Assembly (NCBI GenBank): GCA_029690005.1
Contig: CP121458.1
Location: 4,154,001 to 4,218,000 of the forward strand
Length of the DNA stretch: 64,000 bases
From: Prescottella defluvii
GTDB taxonomy: Bacteria > Actinomycetota > Actinomycetes > Mycobacteriales > Mycobacteriaceae
Reading direction: 5' to 3'
This document shows positions 52,588 through 62,157 of this stretch, piece after piece (position 1 is the first letter of the stretch; every line of letters starts with the position of its first letter). Position numbers and translations under genes: made by a program. The notes beneath the pieces are model-generated. The model did no database searches. It was not told the origin of the DNA and saw nothing but the letters and a program-made list of their open reading frames with translations.

Positions 52588-53001
52588 TCACGCTCGCCGC
52601 AGCAGCGGAACGACGGCCTCTGCCAGGCGGAACGGCTCGATCGGGTGCTGCACCACCGCTTCCGCCCGCGACCAGTCCGCGAGCCACCGGTCGTCGGCGC
52701 GGCCGATGAGAACCACGATCGGCGGGGACACATCGAGCTCGTCCTTGAGCTGCTTGGCAATTCCGATGCCGCCCGCAGGGGTCGCCTCGCCGTCCAGGAT
52801 CGCCAGGTCGATACCGCCAGCATCCATCGTGCGGATCACCACCGGCTCCGTCGCGACCTCGACGTACTCGAGTTCCGGCAGATCGGGGTGCGGGCGGGTG
52901 CCGAGGGCGCGCATCACCTGTTCTCGCGTCGAGGCGTCGCTGCTGTAGACGAGCACGCGCAGTGGACCGGAAACATCGGAGCGGACGGTCGGATTGGCCA
53001 C
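52588..53001 (-). CDS. Receiver-domain response regulator, Rv3143-like
   Basis: About 137 residues from GTG 53001 (VANPTVRSDVSGPLRVLVYSSD). Stand-alone CheY-like receiver fold: phospho-acceptor Asp in GIDLAILDGEAT, the signalling Lys region replaced around ADWSRAEAVVQHPIEPFRLAEAV. No DNA-binding domain. In M. tuberculosis the equivalent Rv3143 lies next to nuoA, and the same linkage is kept here, on the same strand. It may modulate complex I through protein contacts. Start choice is uncertain because the frame is open to 53067. Confidence 0.82.
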   Translation of the reverse strand: MANPTVRSDVSGPLRVLVYSSDASTREQVMRALGTRPHPDLPELEYVEVATEPVVIRTMDAGGIDLAILDGEATPAGGIGIAKQLKDELDVSPPIVVLIGRADDRWLADWSRAEAVVQHPIEPFRLAEAVVPLLRRA

Positions 53002-53060
53002 GGTGCCGATGCTACGGCCGTGCGGGCTCCGGTGTCGGGAGGCGAGCCCTTCCCGCGATG

Positions 53061-53675
53061 TCACCAACCCGGCACGGACACCGGCACGTAGTGGAACCGC
53101 CCGGACGCGGACTGGAAGGTCGCGAGCGCCCGATCGATGTGCGACGCCGAGGTGACGAGGACGGCTCCGTCCGCGCCCGCGCCGGAGAGGATCTGGGTGG
53201 TGTTCCGGCGTTGTCGACCGTCGAGTACGAGTCGTTCTAGAATGATGTTGGCCGGATTGACACCCCGCAACGTGAGCCCGACGAGCATCGCCTGCGCCTC
53301 GGTGTACGGCAGCGGCTGCGTCGGCCCGCCCGACACGATCACCTTGTTCTGCGGATGGAGCCGGGCGATCGCCGCCGCGGCGTCGAGGCGTGCGTTGAGA
53401 ACGCCGGGCAGCAGACCGTCGGGATTCAGACGGGCACCGAGCACCACGATGTACCGGGAGGCCGGGTCGCCGGTGAGGTAGGCGTGTGCGGCGCCGTACT
53501 GCCCCAACGACGCGGCGGTGTCACCGATTCCGGAGGCCACGGTGTGCTCGACGGTGTCGATGCCCTGACCGATGATGCCCGGAATGTTGAGCGAGGCCGC
53601 CTCGGCGGGAGCCGCCACGAGAGCCGGGAGGAGGGCCACGCCGGCCACGACAAGTGTGGTTCTCAACTTCTGCAT
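53061..53675 (-). CDS. Secreted DUF218 (YdcF-like) protein
   Basis: 204 residues with a Sec signal peptide (MQKLRTTLVVAGVALLPALVAAPAEA-AS). DUF218 core: YIVVLGARLNPDGLLPGVLNARLDAA, VIVSGGPTQPLPYTEAQAM, LTLRGVNPANIILE and GAVLVTSASHIDRALATF. Family members bind nucleotides or act in envelope glycan processing; the function is not fixed. The usual ENRSxNT motif is altered to RLVLDGRQRRNT. Frame intact. Confidence 0.85.
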   Translation of the reverse strand: MQKLRTTLVVAGVALLPALVAAPAEAASLNIPGIIGQGIDTVEHTVASGIGDTAASLGQYGAAHAYLTGDPASRYIVVLGARLNPDGLLPGVLNARLDAAAAIARLHPQNKVIVSGGPTQPLPYTEAQAMLVGLTLRGVNPANIILERLVLDGRQRRNTTQILSGAGADGAVLVTSASHIDRALATFQSASGRFHYVPVSVPGW

Positions 53676-53842
53676 TCGCCTGTGTCTCTTCCGGGTTCGA
53701 CGGTCGGTGTCCAGTAGCGCGCGTCACACCCTACGTGAGGACCCCCACGCGTCAGCGCGTGCGGCGACCCAGGATGGGGACCGGTCACGGGACCGGACGG
53801 CGCACAGCCGCGATCACCAGGCACTTCGCGGCGACGTCGGCG

Positions 53843-54533
53843 TCAGTTCACGACCAACGCGAGCGCGAACCCGTCCCACCCTTTGGACCCGACGGTCTGT
53901 AGCGCGGTCGCATCGACGCGGGGTTCGTCGGCCAGCAGGCCCAGCACCTCGCGACTGGCCCGCACCGCCTCGTCGTCGAGGTCGGGATTGGACACCCCTC
54001 CCCGCGGACGACGTTGTCGACGACGATCACGGTGCCGGGCCGCGACAGTCGCAGCGCCCAGCGCACATAGTTGGAGTTGTTGACCTTGTCGGCGTCGATG
54101 AACACCAGGTCGAACGGCCCCATGCCGTCGGCCTCGACGCCCGGCAACGTGTCCAGCGCGGCACCGATCCGGATGTCGACCCGGCTCCCGACGCCGGCCC
54201 GATCGACGTTCCCCGCGCCACCGCGGCATGTTTCGGTTCGTACTCGAGCGTCACGACGCGACCTGACTCGCCCACCGCGCGGGCGAGCCAGATGGTGCTG
54301 TACCCGCCGAGCGTGCCGATCTCGAGCACCCGCGTCGCACCGACCATGCGCGCCAACAGGTTGAGGAACTTGCCCTGCGGCGGGGACACGTCGATCGGAG
54401 GTAGTTCGGCCGCGGCGTTCGCGCCCAGCGCCGCGCTGAGGTCGTCGTCCACGCCCACGACAGTCTCGACGAGGTAGTCGTCGACCTCGGCCCACTGTGT
54501 GCGTTCGGTGTGATCAGGATCAGCCATGGACAC
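53843..54533 (-). CDS. SAM-dependent O-methyltransferase, class I
   Basis: COMT-like small-molecule O-methyltransferase. Motif I: RVLEIGTLGGYSTIWLARAV; metal and catalytic segment FDLVFIDADKVNNSNYVRWAL; PGTVIVVDNVVR; ends GWDGFALALVVN. Indels near 54215 and 54000. Repaired length about 230 residues; start GTG 54533 or ATG 54527. It begins 3 bases after the acyl-CoA dehydrogenase stop, suggesting one operon. Substrates are often catechols or phenolic acids. Confidence 0.87.
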
Positions 54534-54536
54534 AGC

Positions 54537-56285
54537 CTAAGGCCGCATCTCGTAGGCGCCGTCGTAACCCGCGACCTGCTCCCACACACGCGCGAATCGT
54601 TCGGAGTCGACGACGGGCTTGCGGATCGCAGCGAGCGCCCACTGCTGCTGAGCATCGGTGGACGACGGCTTTCCGTGCAGCGCAACGGCATACCGCGAGA
54701 AGTCCCGGATCTGGATGTCGAAGATCTGCTCGATCAGGTCGCGACCGAGATCCACGACGTCGGCCTGCTCGAGGATCAACTGCCCGTACACGACCAGTTC
54801 GAACAGGTGCCCGACGGTGAGCAGGAAGTCGAGGTCCTCGCGCTGGGCGTCGTCGGGCCCGGCCGTGGCGAGCAGTTCCCGCAGCGCGAGCGCCTGCTCG
54901 AGGAAGCGCTCGACGTTGGGGATGTCCGAGTGCGCGGTGTAGATGCGCGTCCAGTCGTCGAACTGCACCTTCGCGGCGCCGCGCGCGGGACCCTGTTCCC
55001 AGAAGAACGTGTCGTCCGCGGCGTCGTCGCGGGTGCCGACGGCCGGGTAGTCGACGGGATTGAACAGGTAGTTCGGCATGAACTTGAGGATCAGCCCGAC
55101 GTTGACGTGCACCGTACCCTCGAGTTTCGGCAGGGTGCCGATCAGCTCGGCGGCCTCACGGAAGTAGGTGTCCTTCTCGTATCCCCTCGCGGCGATGACG
55201 TCGTGCAGCAGCGCCACCACCGCCTCGCCCTCGGAGGTGACCTTGGCCTTGGTCATCGGATTGAACAGCAGGTACCTGCGGTCCTCCGGACCGGCGCTGC
55301 GGAAGTAGTCGACGGCGCGGGCGCTGAAGAGCTTCATCGCGACCAGCCGGGTGTAGGCGTCGACGAAGTTCGAGCGCACGTGCGGGAAGTCGGTGACGCG
55401 CTTTCCGTACAGAATCCTGTTGTGCGCGTGCGTGATCGCCTCGAAGAACGCGTGCTCGCACATGCCGATCGACGCGGTGCACAAGTTGAACTTGCCGACA
55501 TTGACCGTGTTGAGCGCCGCCGAGAACGCGTCCGCACCGGTGTGCAGGATGTCCTCCTCACGCACCGGGTAGTCCCGCAGCGCGAACGTGCTCACGTACA
55601 TCTGCCCGTGCACGACGTTGTCGATCAGCCGGTAATGCAGGTTGTGGCTGTCGGCGACGAAGAAGACGTACCCGTCCGCGCCCTCGACGTCGGCCCGGCG
55701 ACCGAACACCGACACCATGCCGGCGACGTTGCCGTTGCCGATGTAGTACTTGGTGCCGTTCGCACGGAACACTGCGTCGTGGGTGCCGGCGGAGGTCTCC
55801 AAGGCCGGGGTGAGGAGCATGTCGGTGGAGTACACGTCGGCGCCGTGTTCACGCTCGGACAGCCCGAACGCCATGACGCCGCCCGCGTCGAGCTGTTCGG
55901 CGGCCCGTTCGCGGGCCGCGGCGTTGGCGCTCATCCAGATCGGCCCGAGCCCCAGCACCGTCACCTGCCACACGTACCAGTACGCGAGGCCGTAGAAGCC
56001 CAGGATCTCGCTGAGCGCCGCGTTTCGGGCCGCATCCCACCGCTTGTTGGGGTCACCCCCCGAGTCGGCGGCCGGCGTCAGGAACGTCGCGAACACCTTC
56101 TCGCGGCCGACGAAGTCCAGGAAGTCCCGCGTCCACACCGCGTGCAGGTCGTCCTGCAGGAGTCGCCGTTTGCCGCGGGCCTCGAACCAGTCGATCGTCG
56201 CCCGCAGCGACCGGCGCGTGTTCGGGTCGAACACCGTCGGGTCGTAGTCGTGCGGATTCAGCAGCAGTCGGTCCACCGTCCTCAC
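54537..56285 (-). CDS. Acyl-CoA dehydrogenase/oxidase family flavoprotein
   Basis: 582 residues from GTG 56285 (VRTVDRLLLNPHDYD), intact. Flavin and acyl-CoA dehydrogenase fold: GGVMAFGLSEREHGADVYSTDM, FRANGTKYYIGNGNVAGM, RILYGKRVTDFPHVRSNFVDAYTRLVAMKLFSARAVDYF. The long C-terminal part after about residue 450 suits an acyl-CoA oxidase-like subgroup. An upstream GTG at 56372 exists, but it falls in an inverted repeat. It is followed directly by the O-methyltransferase gene. Electron acceptor (oxygen or ETF) cannot be told by sequence alone. Confidence 0.87.
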   Translation of the reverse strand: MRTVDRLLLNPHDYDPTVFDPNTRRSLRATIDWFEARGKRRLLQDDLHAVWTRDFLDFVGREKVFATFLTPAADSGGDPNKRWDAARNAALSEILGFYGLAYWYVWQVTVLGLGPIWMSANAAARERAAEQLDAGGVMAFGLSEREHGADVYSTDMLLTPALETSAGTHDAVFRANGTKYYIGNGNVAGMVSVFGRRADVEGADGYVFFVADSHNLHYRLIDNVVHGQMYVSTFALRDYPVREEDILHTGADAFSAALNTVNVGKFNLCTASIGMCEHAFFEAITHAHNRILYGKRVTDFPHVRSNFVDAYTRLVAMKLFSARAVDYFRSAGPEDRRYLLFNPMTKAKVTSEGEAVVALLHDVIAARGYEKDTYFREAAELIGTLPKLEGTVHVNVGLILKFMPNYLFNPVDYPAVGTRDDAADDTFFWEQGPARGAAKVQFDDWTRIYTAHSDIPNVERFLEQALALRELLATAGPDDAQREDLDFLLTVGHLFELVVYGQLILEQADVVDLGRDLIEQIFDIQIRDFSRYAVALHGKPSSTDAQQQWALAAIRKPVVDSERFARVWEQVAGYDGAYEMRP

Positions 56286-56358
56286 CCTCCGCAGCGTGAG
56301 TCTGCGCCCCGGTCGGGGTCGCAGCCTCCACTGTCCTCCGGATCGGACGGCACCACCC

Positions 56359-56422
56359 CGCGTTTTGCGCACTAACCGGTGTCCCGGTCACCCGATCGGG
56401 ACCGAAACGTGCGCAAAACGCG
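56359..56422. repeat. 14-bp perfect inverted repeat with nested stem
   Basis: CGCGTTTTGCGCAC (56359-56372) is the exact reverse complement of 56409-56422. In between, GTCCCG (56381-56386) pairs with CGGGAC (56397-56402). It lies between the proS stop and the acyl-CoA dehydrogenase start. It could be a terminator for proS, an operator, or a dispersed palindrome. I found no further copy in the window. Confidence 0.65.
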
Positions 56423-56437
56423 GAGTCGGGAGCTGGT

Positions 56438-58184
56438 TCAGCCTCGGACGGCCGTCAGGATCTCGGCGAGCGCGCTGTCGGCGGCGATCTCACGAGCCTC
56501 GCCGCTGAAGCGGTCGCGCAGCTCCACCTTGCCGTCGGAGTAGCCGCGGCCCACGACCACGACGAGCGGGACGCCGATCAGCTCGGAGTCCTTGAACTTC
56601 ACGCCCGGCGACGCCTTGCGGTCGTCGAACAGGAGCCTCGATGCCGGCCTTGTCGAGCTCGGCGGCCAGCGCCTCGGCGCCCTCGCGGGCAGCCTCGTCC
56701 TTGTTCGCGATGACCAGGTGCACGTCGAACGGCGTGACCTCGGCGGGCCAGCGCAGGCCCTTGTCGTCGTGGTGCTGCTCGGCGATGACCGCGACCAGGC
56801 GGGAGACGCCGACACCGTACGAGCCCATGGTCGGGCGCACCGGCTTGCCGTTCTCGCCGAGCACGTCGACGGCGAACGCGTCGGTGTACTTGCGACCCAG
56901 CTGGAAGACGTGACCGATCTCGATGCCGCGGGCAGCGACCAGCGGGCCCGCACCGTCCGGCGACGGATCGCCGTCACGGACCTCGGCGGCCTCGATGGTG
57001 CCGTCCGGGGTGAAGTCGCGGCCGGCGACCAGGTCGACGTAGTGCTTGCCGACGACGTCGGCACCGGTGATCCACGACGTGCCGTCTACCACACGAGGAT
57101 CGACGAGGTAGCGAACCTCGTTGTCCAGCAGCGCCTTCGGACCGATGTAACCCTTGGCCAGGAACGGGTGCTTCGCGAAGTCCTCGTCGGTGAGCAGCGC
57201 GACCTCGGCGGGCTCGAGGGATGCCTCGAGGCGCTTGTCGTCCACCTCGCGGTCGCCCGGGATGCCGATGCCGAGCAGCTCCCACTCGCCGCCCGGCACG
57301 CGGGTCTTGACGATGATGTTCTTGAGGGTGTCGGCGCCGGTGATCGTGCGCCCCAGCCCCGCGGAGTTGGCCCACTCGACCAGCGCGTCGATCGTCGGGG
57401 TGTCCGGGGTGTCGTGGACCTTCGCCTCCGGCAGGCCGTCGAACGGGATCGCCGCCGGAGCGAGCGTCTTGACGGCCTCGACGTTGGCCGCGTAGCCGGA
57501 CTCGATGCAGCGGACGTAGGTGTCCTCGCCGATCTCACTCTCGGCGAGGAACTCCTCCGAGGCGCTGCCGCCCATCGCGCCCGACGTCGCGGACACGATC
57601 ACGTACTTGACGCCGAGGCGCTGGAAGATCTTCTCGTAGGCGTCGCGGTGCGCCTTGTACGACTCGGCGAGGCCATCGTCGGTGAGGTCGAAGCTGTACG
57701 AGTCCTTCATCACGAACTCGCGACCGCGCAGGATGCCGGCGCGCGGACGCTCCTCGTCGCGGTACTTGGTCTGCACCTGGTACAGGGTGACCGGGAAGTC
57801 CTTGTACGAGTTGTACTCGCCCTTGACGGTGAGGGCGAAGAGCTCCTCGTGCGTCGGGCCGAGCATCATGTCGTTGCCCTTGCGGTCCTTCAGCCGGAAC
57901 AGGCCGTCGCCGTACTCGGTCCACCGGTTCGACGTCTCGTACGGATCGCGCGGCAGCAGCGCCGGCAGGAGGATTTCCTGCGCGCCGATCCCGTTCATCT
58001 CCTCGCGGACCACGCGCTCCACCTCGCGCAGCACCTTCAGGCCGAGTGGCAGCCACGAGTAGACGCCTGGCGCGATGCGCCGCACGTAGCCGGCGCGAAC
58101 CAGCAGCTTGTGGCTGGCGACCTCGGCGTCGGCCGGGTCGTCGCGGAGCGTGCGGAGGAACAGGTGCGACATGCGGGTGATCAC
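56438..58184 (-). CDS. proS: Prolyl-tRNA synthetase
   Basis: Class II aminoacyl-tRNA synthetase, bacterial type with editing insertion. Motif 1 region [33 protein letters not shown], motif 2 [28 protein letters not shown] editing domain (about residues 220-400, with [16 protein letters not shown]), and class II motif 3 region [22 protein letters not shown]. Starts [16 protein letters not shown] at GTG 58184. One indel near 56637 before [21 protein letters not shown]. Repaired length about 582 residues. In M. tuberculosis it directly follows the Rv2844 gene; here about 38 kb intervenes. Confidence 0.96.
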
Positions 58185-58292
58185 GTTGTAGCAGCCTAGT
58201 CGGTCGAGCCGGCGAGACCGATCGAGGGCGCTGTCGGCGATCAGGAAGGAGGTTCACAGCGGGCTGCCAGGTTCTCGCACCACACTGGAGGC

Positions 58293-59705
58293 GTGGCTGC
58301 GATTACTTCGTCACTTGCCCCGCTCGCGGCGCCCGCGCCGCCGGCGGGCGGCTACCACAGCGGATCCTCCGGGATCTCGTTGCTGGCCGGGTGGCTGCCG
58401 TTGACGATCGAGATCATCACTGTCGTGGTGTTGATCGTCGTACTCGTGCGGAGCAGTCGACGCTGGTGGATGTTGTGGGTGCCGGTGGCCGCGGCGCTCG
58501 GCGTGGCGGCCGCGGCGATCGCGCACTGGTTCGTGAACCAGCAGGGCCTGGCGTCGGATCCGCACCCATGCAGTTGTGGCTGTGGTCTGCGGTGTTCGTC
58601 GGGTCGCTCGCCGTCACAGTCCTGGGCTGGCGGGGCACTCGCTGGTGGCGGCGCGCCCTGTCGATCGTGCTGGTCCCCCTGACGTTCACCTGTGTCGCGC
58701 TGACACTGAACCAGTGGGTCGGCTATTACCCCACCGTGCAGGTGGCGTGGGCGGCCGCGACGGCCGGACCGGTTCCGGACCAGGTGGATGCGTCGGACCT
58801 CCCCGGCCTGCGGGGCACGTCGATGTCGACCGGCAAGGTCGTGGCCGCCGACATCCCCGACAACGGGAGCGGCTTCAAGCACCGCACCGAGTACGTGTAC
58901 CTACCGCCGGCATGGTTCGCCGGGGACACGCCCCCGCAGCTGTCGGTCCTGATGATGGTCGGGGGCGAGTTCAACACGGCCGCGGACTGGCTGCGGACCG
59001 GGAATGCAATCCAGACCGTCGACGACTATGCGCAGGCGCATGGCGGGCAGGCCCCGATCCTGGTGTTCGTCGACGCCGGCGGCAGTTTCAACAACGACAC
59101 CGAGTGCGTCGACGGGCCCCGAGGCAACTCGGCGGCGCATCTTGTCGACGACGTCCGTCCGTACGTGCTCTCGACATTCGGGGCGTCCGCCGATCCGACG
59201 AACTGGGGGTGGTCGGGTGGTCCATGGGCGGCACGTGCGCGGCCGATCTGACGGTCATGCACCCGATCTGTTCACGACGTTCGAGGACATCGCCGGCGAC
59301 ATCGGGCCCACGGCGGGCACGGACGATCAGACGCTCGACCGGCTCTACGGCGGTGACACCGCGCTGCGCGACCGGTTCGACCCGACGAAGGTGATGATCG
59401 CGCACGGCCCATACCAGGGCGTGACGGGCTGGTTCCAGGACAGCGATGTCCCGCCCCGGTCCGGTCCGTCGCCGGCCGCCCCGCCGCCGAGTTCGGGACG
59501 CGACGGTCTCGGCGGACAGGACGGCACCCACGACACGGGCGAGACCGGTGCCGCGGAACAGTTGTGCGCGACCGCGCAGTCGGTCGGCATCACGTGCAGC
59601 GTGCACACATCGAACGGCCGTCACACCTGGCAGTTCGCCGCACAGGGTTTCGCCGACGCGTTGCCGTGGCTGGCGACACAGATCCACACACCCGGCGCCT
59701 CCTGA
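58293..59705 (+). CDS. Membrane-anchored esterase (mycolyltransferase-like alpha/beta hydrolase)
   Basis: N-terminal region with about four hydrophobic helices (LTIEIITVVVLIVVLV; MLWVPVAAALGVAAAAI; LWLWSAVFVGSLAVTVLG; ALSIVLVPLTFTCVALTL), then an extracytoplasmic esterase-D/antigen-85-like domain. Catalytic Ser in GWSMGGTCA, catalytic His in NGRHTWQF. Indels near 58566, 59205 and 59265. Repaired length about 470 residues; GTG 58293 start. Probably a cell-envelope acyl esterase or mycolyltransferase-related enzyme. It lies just upstream of the iron-box-regulated surface gene, on the same strand, about 175 bases away. Confidence 0.8.
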
Positions 59706-59782
59706 CGGCCGGTCGCACCGCCGGCGCCCCCTCGGCGAGGGTGCGAGTTCGAAACTTCCCAAAACAGACTGCAGATGATGTA

Positions 59783-59823
59783 GCTTAGGCTCGCCTGAGC
59801 AAACTTAGGCTCACCTTCATCGC
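59783..59823 (+). promoter_or_regulatory. IdeR/DtxR-like iron box(es) upstream of surface protein A
   Basis: TTAGGCTCGCCTGAGCAAA (59785-59803) matches the DtxR/IdeR 19-mer TTAGGTTAGGCTAACCTAA at about 14 positions and is centred in an imperfect dyad GCTTAGGCTCGCCTGAGC (59783-59800). A weaker second site, TTAGGCTCACCTT, begins at 59805. They end about 58 bases before the ATG at 59881. Iron repression is inferred. Confidence 0.65.
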
Positions 59824-59880
59824 TGGTCGCGGCACCGCCGGGTGCCGCGACCGCGGCTGTGACCAGGAAGAAGAAGGAAG

Positions 59881-61967
59881 ATGCGCGCGTTCACCAGGGC
59901 TGCCATCGCGACCGTGGCAGTCGCCGTGGCATTGACGACGCCGGTCGGCATCGCGATTGCCGACCCCGACACCTCGACCGTGGACGGAGGCAGCGCCCTC
60001 CAAGCCGTGTCCGCCACTCCGGTCACAACCGTCTCCAAGACGTCCGGCCTGAAGGCCGCCGGCGAGACCGTCACCGTCTCGGGCACCGGGTTCTCCAGCA
60101 GCGGCCCCGGGATCTACGTCGGCCTCGTTCAGGACGACAAGTTCTCGACCACCAACGCCGACGCCTGGATCTCGACGACATTCATCCGGCCGAACCAGAT
60201 CACCGGCGGCGCCTGGTCGACCACGCTCGACGTCATGGCCGTCGCGGGCACCTCGGACTGCACCGTGAACGCCTGCTCGATCTACACCGTCGCCGCCCAC
60301 GGCTCGTCGGACCGCAGCCAGGACACCCGGACGCCGGTGACGTTCGCGGCCACGACCCCGACGACCACTACGACCGCACCTCCGACGACAACCACACCGC
60401 CCACGACGACCACGACGCAACCGCCGACGACAACCACCACCACCACACCGCCGACGACCACGAAGACCAAGCCGCCGACGACCACGAAGCCGACCACGAA
60501 CCCGCCGACCACAACTACGACGACGACGCCCGCAACGAGTAACGGCCCCAAGGTCAACGCGAGCAAGACCAGTGGGCTGAAGGCCGCCGGCGACCGGATC
60601 ACCGTGCGCGGCAGCGGTTTCTCCACCTCGGGTCCGGGCATCTACATCGGCGTCGCGCAGATGAATCGCTACTCGCACACCGACGCATCGGTCTTCCACA
60701 ATGCGATGTTCATCAAGCCGAGCGACATGCCCGGTGGCTCCTTCTCGACCACGCTCGAGGTCATCGGCGCCTTCCCCGGCGGCGACTGCGTCGCGAACAC
60801 CTGCGCTATCTACACGCTCGCGGCCCACGGCTCGTCCGACCGGAGCCAGGACACCGTCACCCCCATCAGCTTCGTCGGCACGGCTCCCCCGGTCACACAG
60901 CAGCCTGGCGGCGGAACCGGCACCGGCACCGGCGGCGGGGCTGCGACCGACGGCGGCGTGGCCGGTGCGGCGCCCGGCACCACGTACACCGCGAACGGCA
61001 GCCTGTCGGTGTCGCTTTCGAAGGCGAGCGAGATCAACCCGTCGGGTGAGTCGGTCACGATCTCGGGCTCCGGCTTCTCCGGCGCCGCGCCCGGCCTGTA
61101 CGTCGGCCTGGTGCAGGACAACGTCTTCTCCTCCTCCGACGCATCGGTGTGGATGACCTCCGCATTCGTCAAGCCGGAGCAGATTTCCGGCGGCAACTGG
61201 TCCATCCCGATGGAACTCGTCGCCACGTCGGGCGCCTTCGACTGCGTCAAGAACGCCTGCTCGATCTACACCGTCATGGCACACGGCTCCTCGGACCGCA
61301 GCCAGGACACCAAGACCCCGTGAGCTTCGTCGGTGGTGTCGCACCGGGCACGGTCACGGCCCCGCCCGCACTGACCGGCGCCGGCGCTCCCGGCGCCGCG
61401 AAGACCGTCGCCGTGACCCTGTCGAAGGCGAAGGGACTGAAGGTCGACGGCGAGGAGATCACCATCTCGGGCACCGGATTCTCGGGTGCGCAGCCCGGCA
61501 TCTACGTCGGCCTCATCCAGGAGAGCAAGTTCTCCACCACCGACGCCGGCGCCTGGATGACCACGGCGTTCATCACGCCGGGCAGGATCAAGGACGGCGC
61601 GTGGTCGACCACGATGAAGGTCCAAGCAGTCAAGGGCGACTCGGACTGCACCAAGAACGCCTGCTCGATCTACACGATCGCCGCACACGGCTCGAGTGAC
61701 CGCAGTCAGGACACCCAGACTCCCGTCAGCTTCGGCGACGACCGCAATGCGCCCAACGCCGACAAGGCCGAGGACGTGGCGCTGGCGGCGACCGACGGAT
61801 CGAACGGCGACGGAGGGTCGTCGTCGAATTCGGTTGCCTCCGCGTTCCGCAACCTGGCCGACGCCATCGCCGACGGCACGGCGTGGATCATCCCGCTGCT
61901 GATCGGCGGCGTGCTCGGAGCAGGGCTCGCGGCCGGCACCACCTTCGCGCTGCGGCGCCGCAGCTAG
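59881..61967 (+). CDS. Iron-box surface protein A with four ~105-aa repeats
   Basis: Signal peptide of about 27 residues (cleavage near GIAIA-DP), then four copies of one domain at about residues 50-155, 225-331, 374-484 and 510-620, and a C-terminal membrane helix with a basic end (ALRRRS), without an LPXTG motif. Each repeat has SGLKAAGETVTVSGTGF-type start, GIYVGL, two Cys five apart (DCTVNACSIYT) and the end motif HGSSDRSQDTxTPVxF. A 65-residue Thr/Pro linker separates repeats 1 and 2. One base is missing near 61319; repaired length 695. The fold resembles neocarzinostatin-type Ig domains, but I do not recognise a family. Ribosome-binding AAGGAAG precedes the ATG. Role in iron or haem capture is inferred from the promoter. 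Confidence 0.8.
60352..60540 (+). repeat. Low-complexity Thr/Pro linker coding repeat
   Basis: About 190 bases of near-repetitive CCGACGACCAC units encode a Thr/Pro-rich linker (over two thirds Thr) between repeats 1 and 2 of surface protein A. Such linkers are typical of stalks that span the cell wall and are often O-mannosylated in actinobacteria. The DNA is prone to slippage and copy-number change. Confidence 0.8.
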
Positions 61968-61980
61968 CACGATCCCACCC

Positions 61981-62017
61981 TCGGTGAGGGGCATCCGAGT
62001 CGGATGCCCCTCACCGA
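61981..62017 (+). terminator. Perfect 16-bp hairpin after surface protein A
   Basis: TCGGTGAGGGGCATCC (61981-61996) is perfectly complementary to 62002-62017 with loop GAGTC. It lies 13 bases after the stop at 61967 and so separates surface protein A from B as independent units. Confidence 0.85.
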
Positions 62018-62096
62018 AGCATGCCGTGAATCGCTGTCGTACAACGTTATTCGTCCACGTGCCGACGCAGCTCCACCCCTTTACTTCACATTGAAC

Positions 62097-62115
62097 TAAG
62101 GCTAGCTTTACCTAA
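62097..62115 (+). promoter_or_regulatory. IdeR/DtxR-like iron box upstream of surface protein B
   Basis: TAAGGCTAGCTTTACCTAA matches the 19-base IdeR/DtxR consensus at 14 positions and ends 42 bases before the ATG at 62158. It is in the same relative place as the box before surface protein A, which supports joint iron control. Confidence 0.7.
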
Positions 62116-62157
62116 GCATTCGCCTCGTGACGGCGACCCACACCAGAAAGTAGGAAG

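Noticed and set aside
54510-56375. A 621-codon open frame opposite the acyl-CoA dehydrogenase gene
   Set aside because: The minus-strand frame has clear flavoprotein motifs; the plus-strand frame is rich in Arg, Val and Asp and is a codon-bias shadow.
56592-58199. A 535-codon open frame opposite proS
   Set aside because: Antisense shadow of a highly conserved synthetase gene.
59706-59880. Promoter region as a Fur or Zur box
   Set aside because: The TTAGG...CCT pattern suits DtxR/IdeR better than the AT-rich GATAATGATAATCATTATC-like Fur pattern.
60352-60540. Tandem repeat as a CRISPR or minisatellite array
   Set aside because: The frame stays open and encodes a Thr/Pro stalk inside a secreted protein; there are no distinct spacers.
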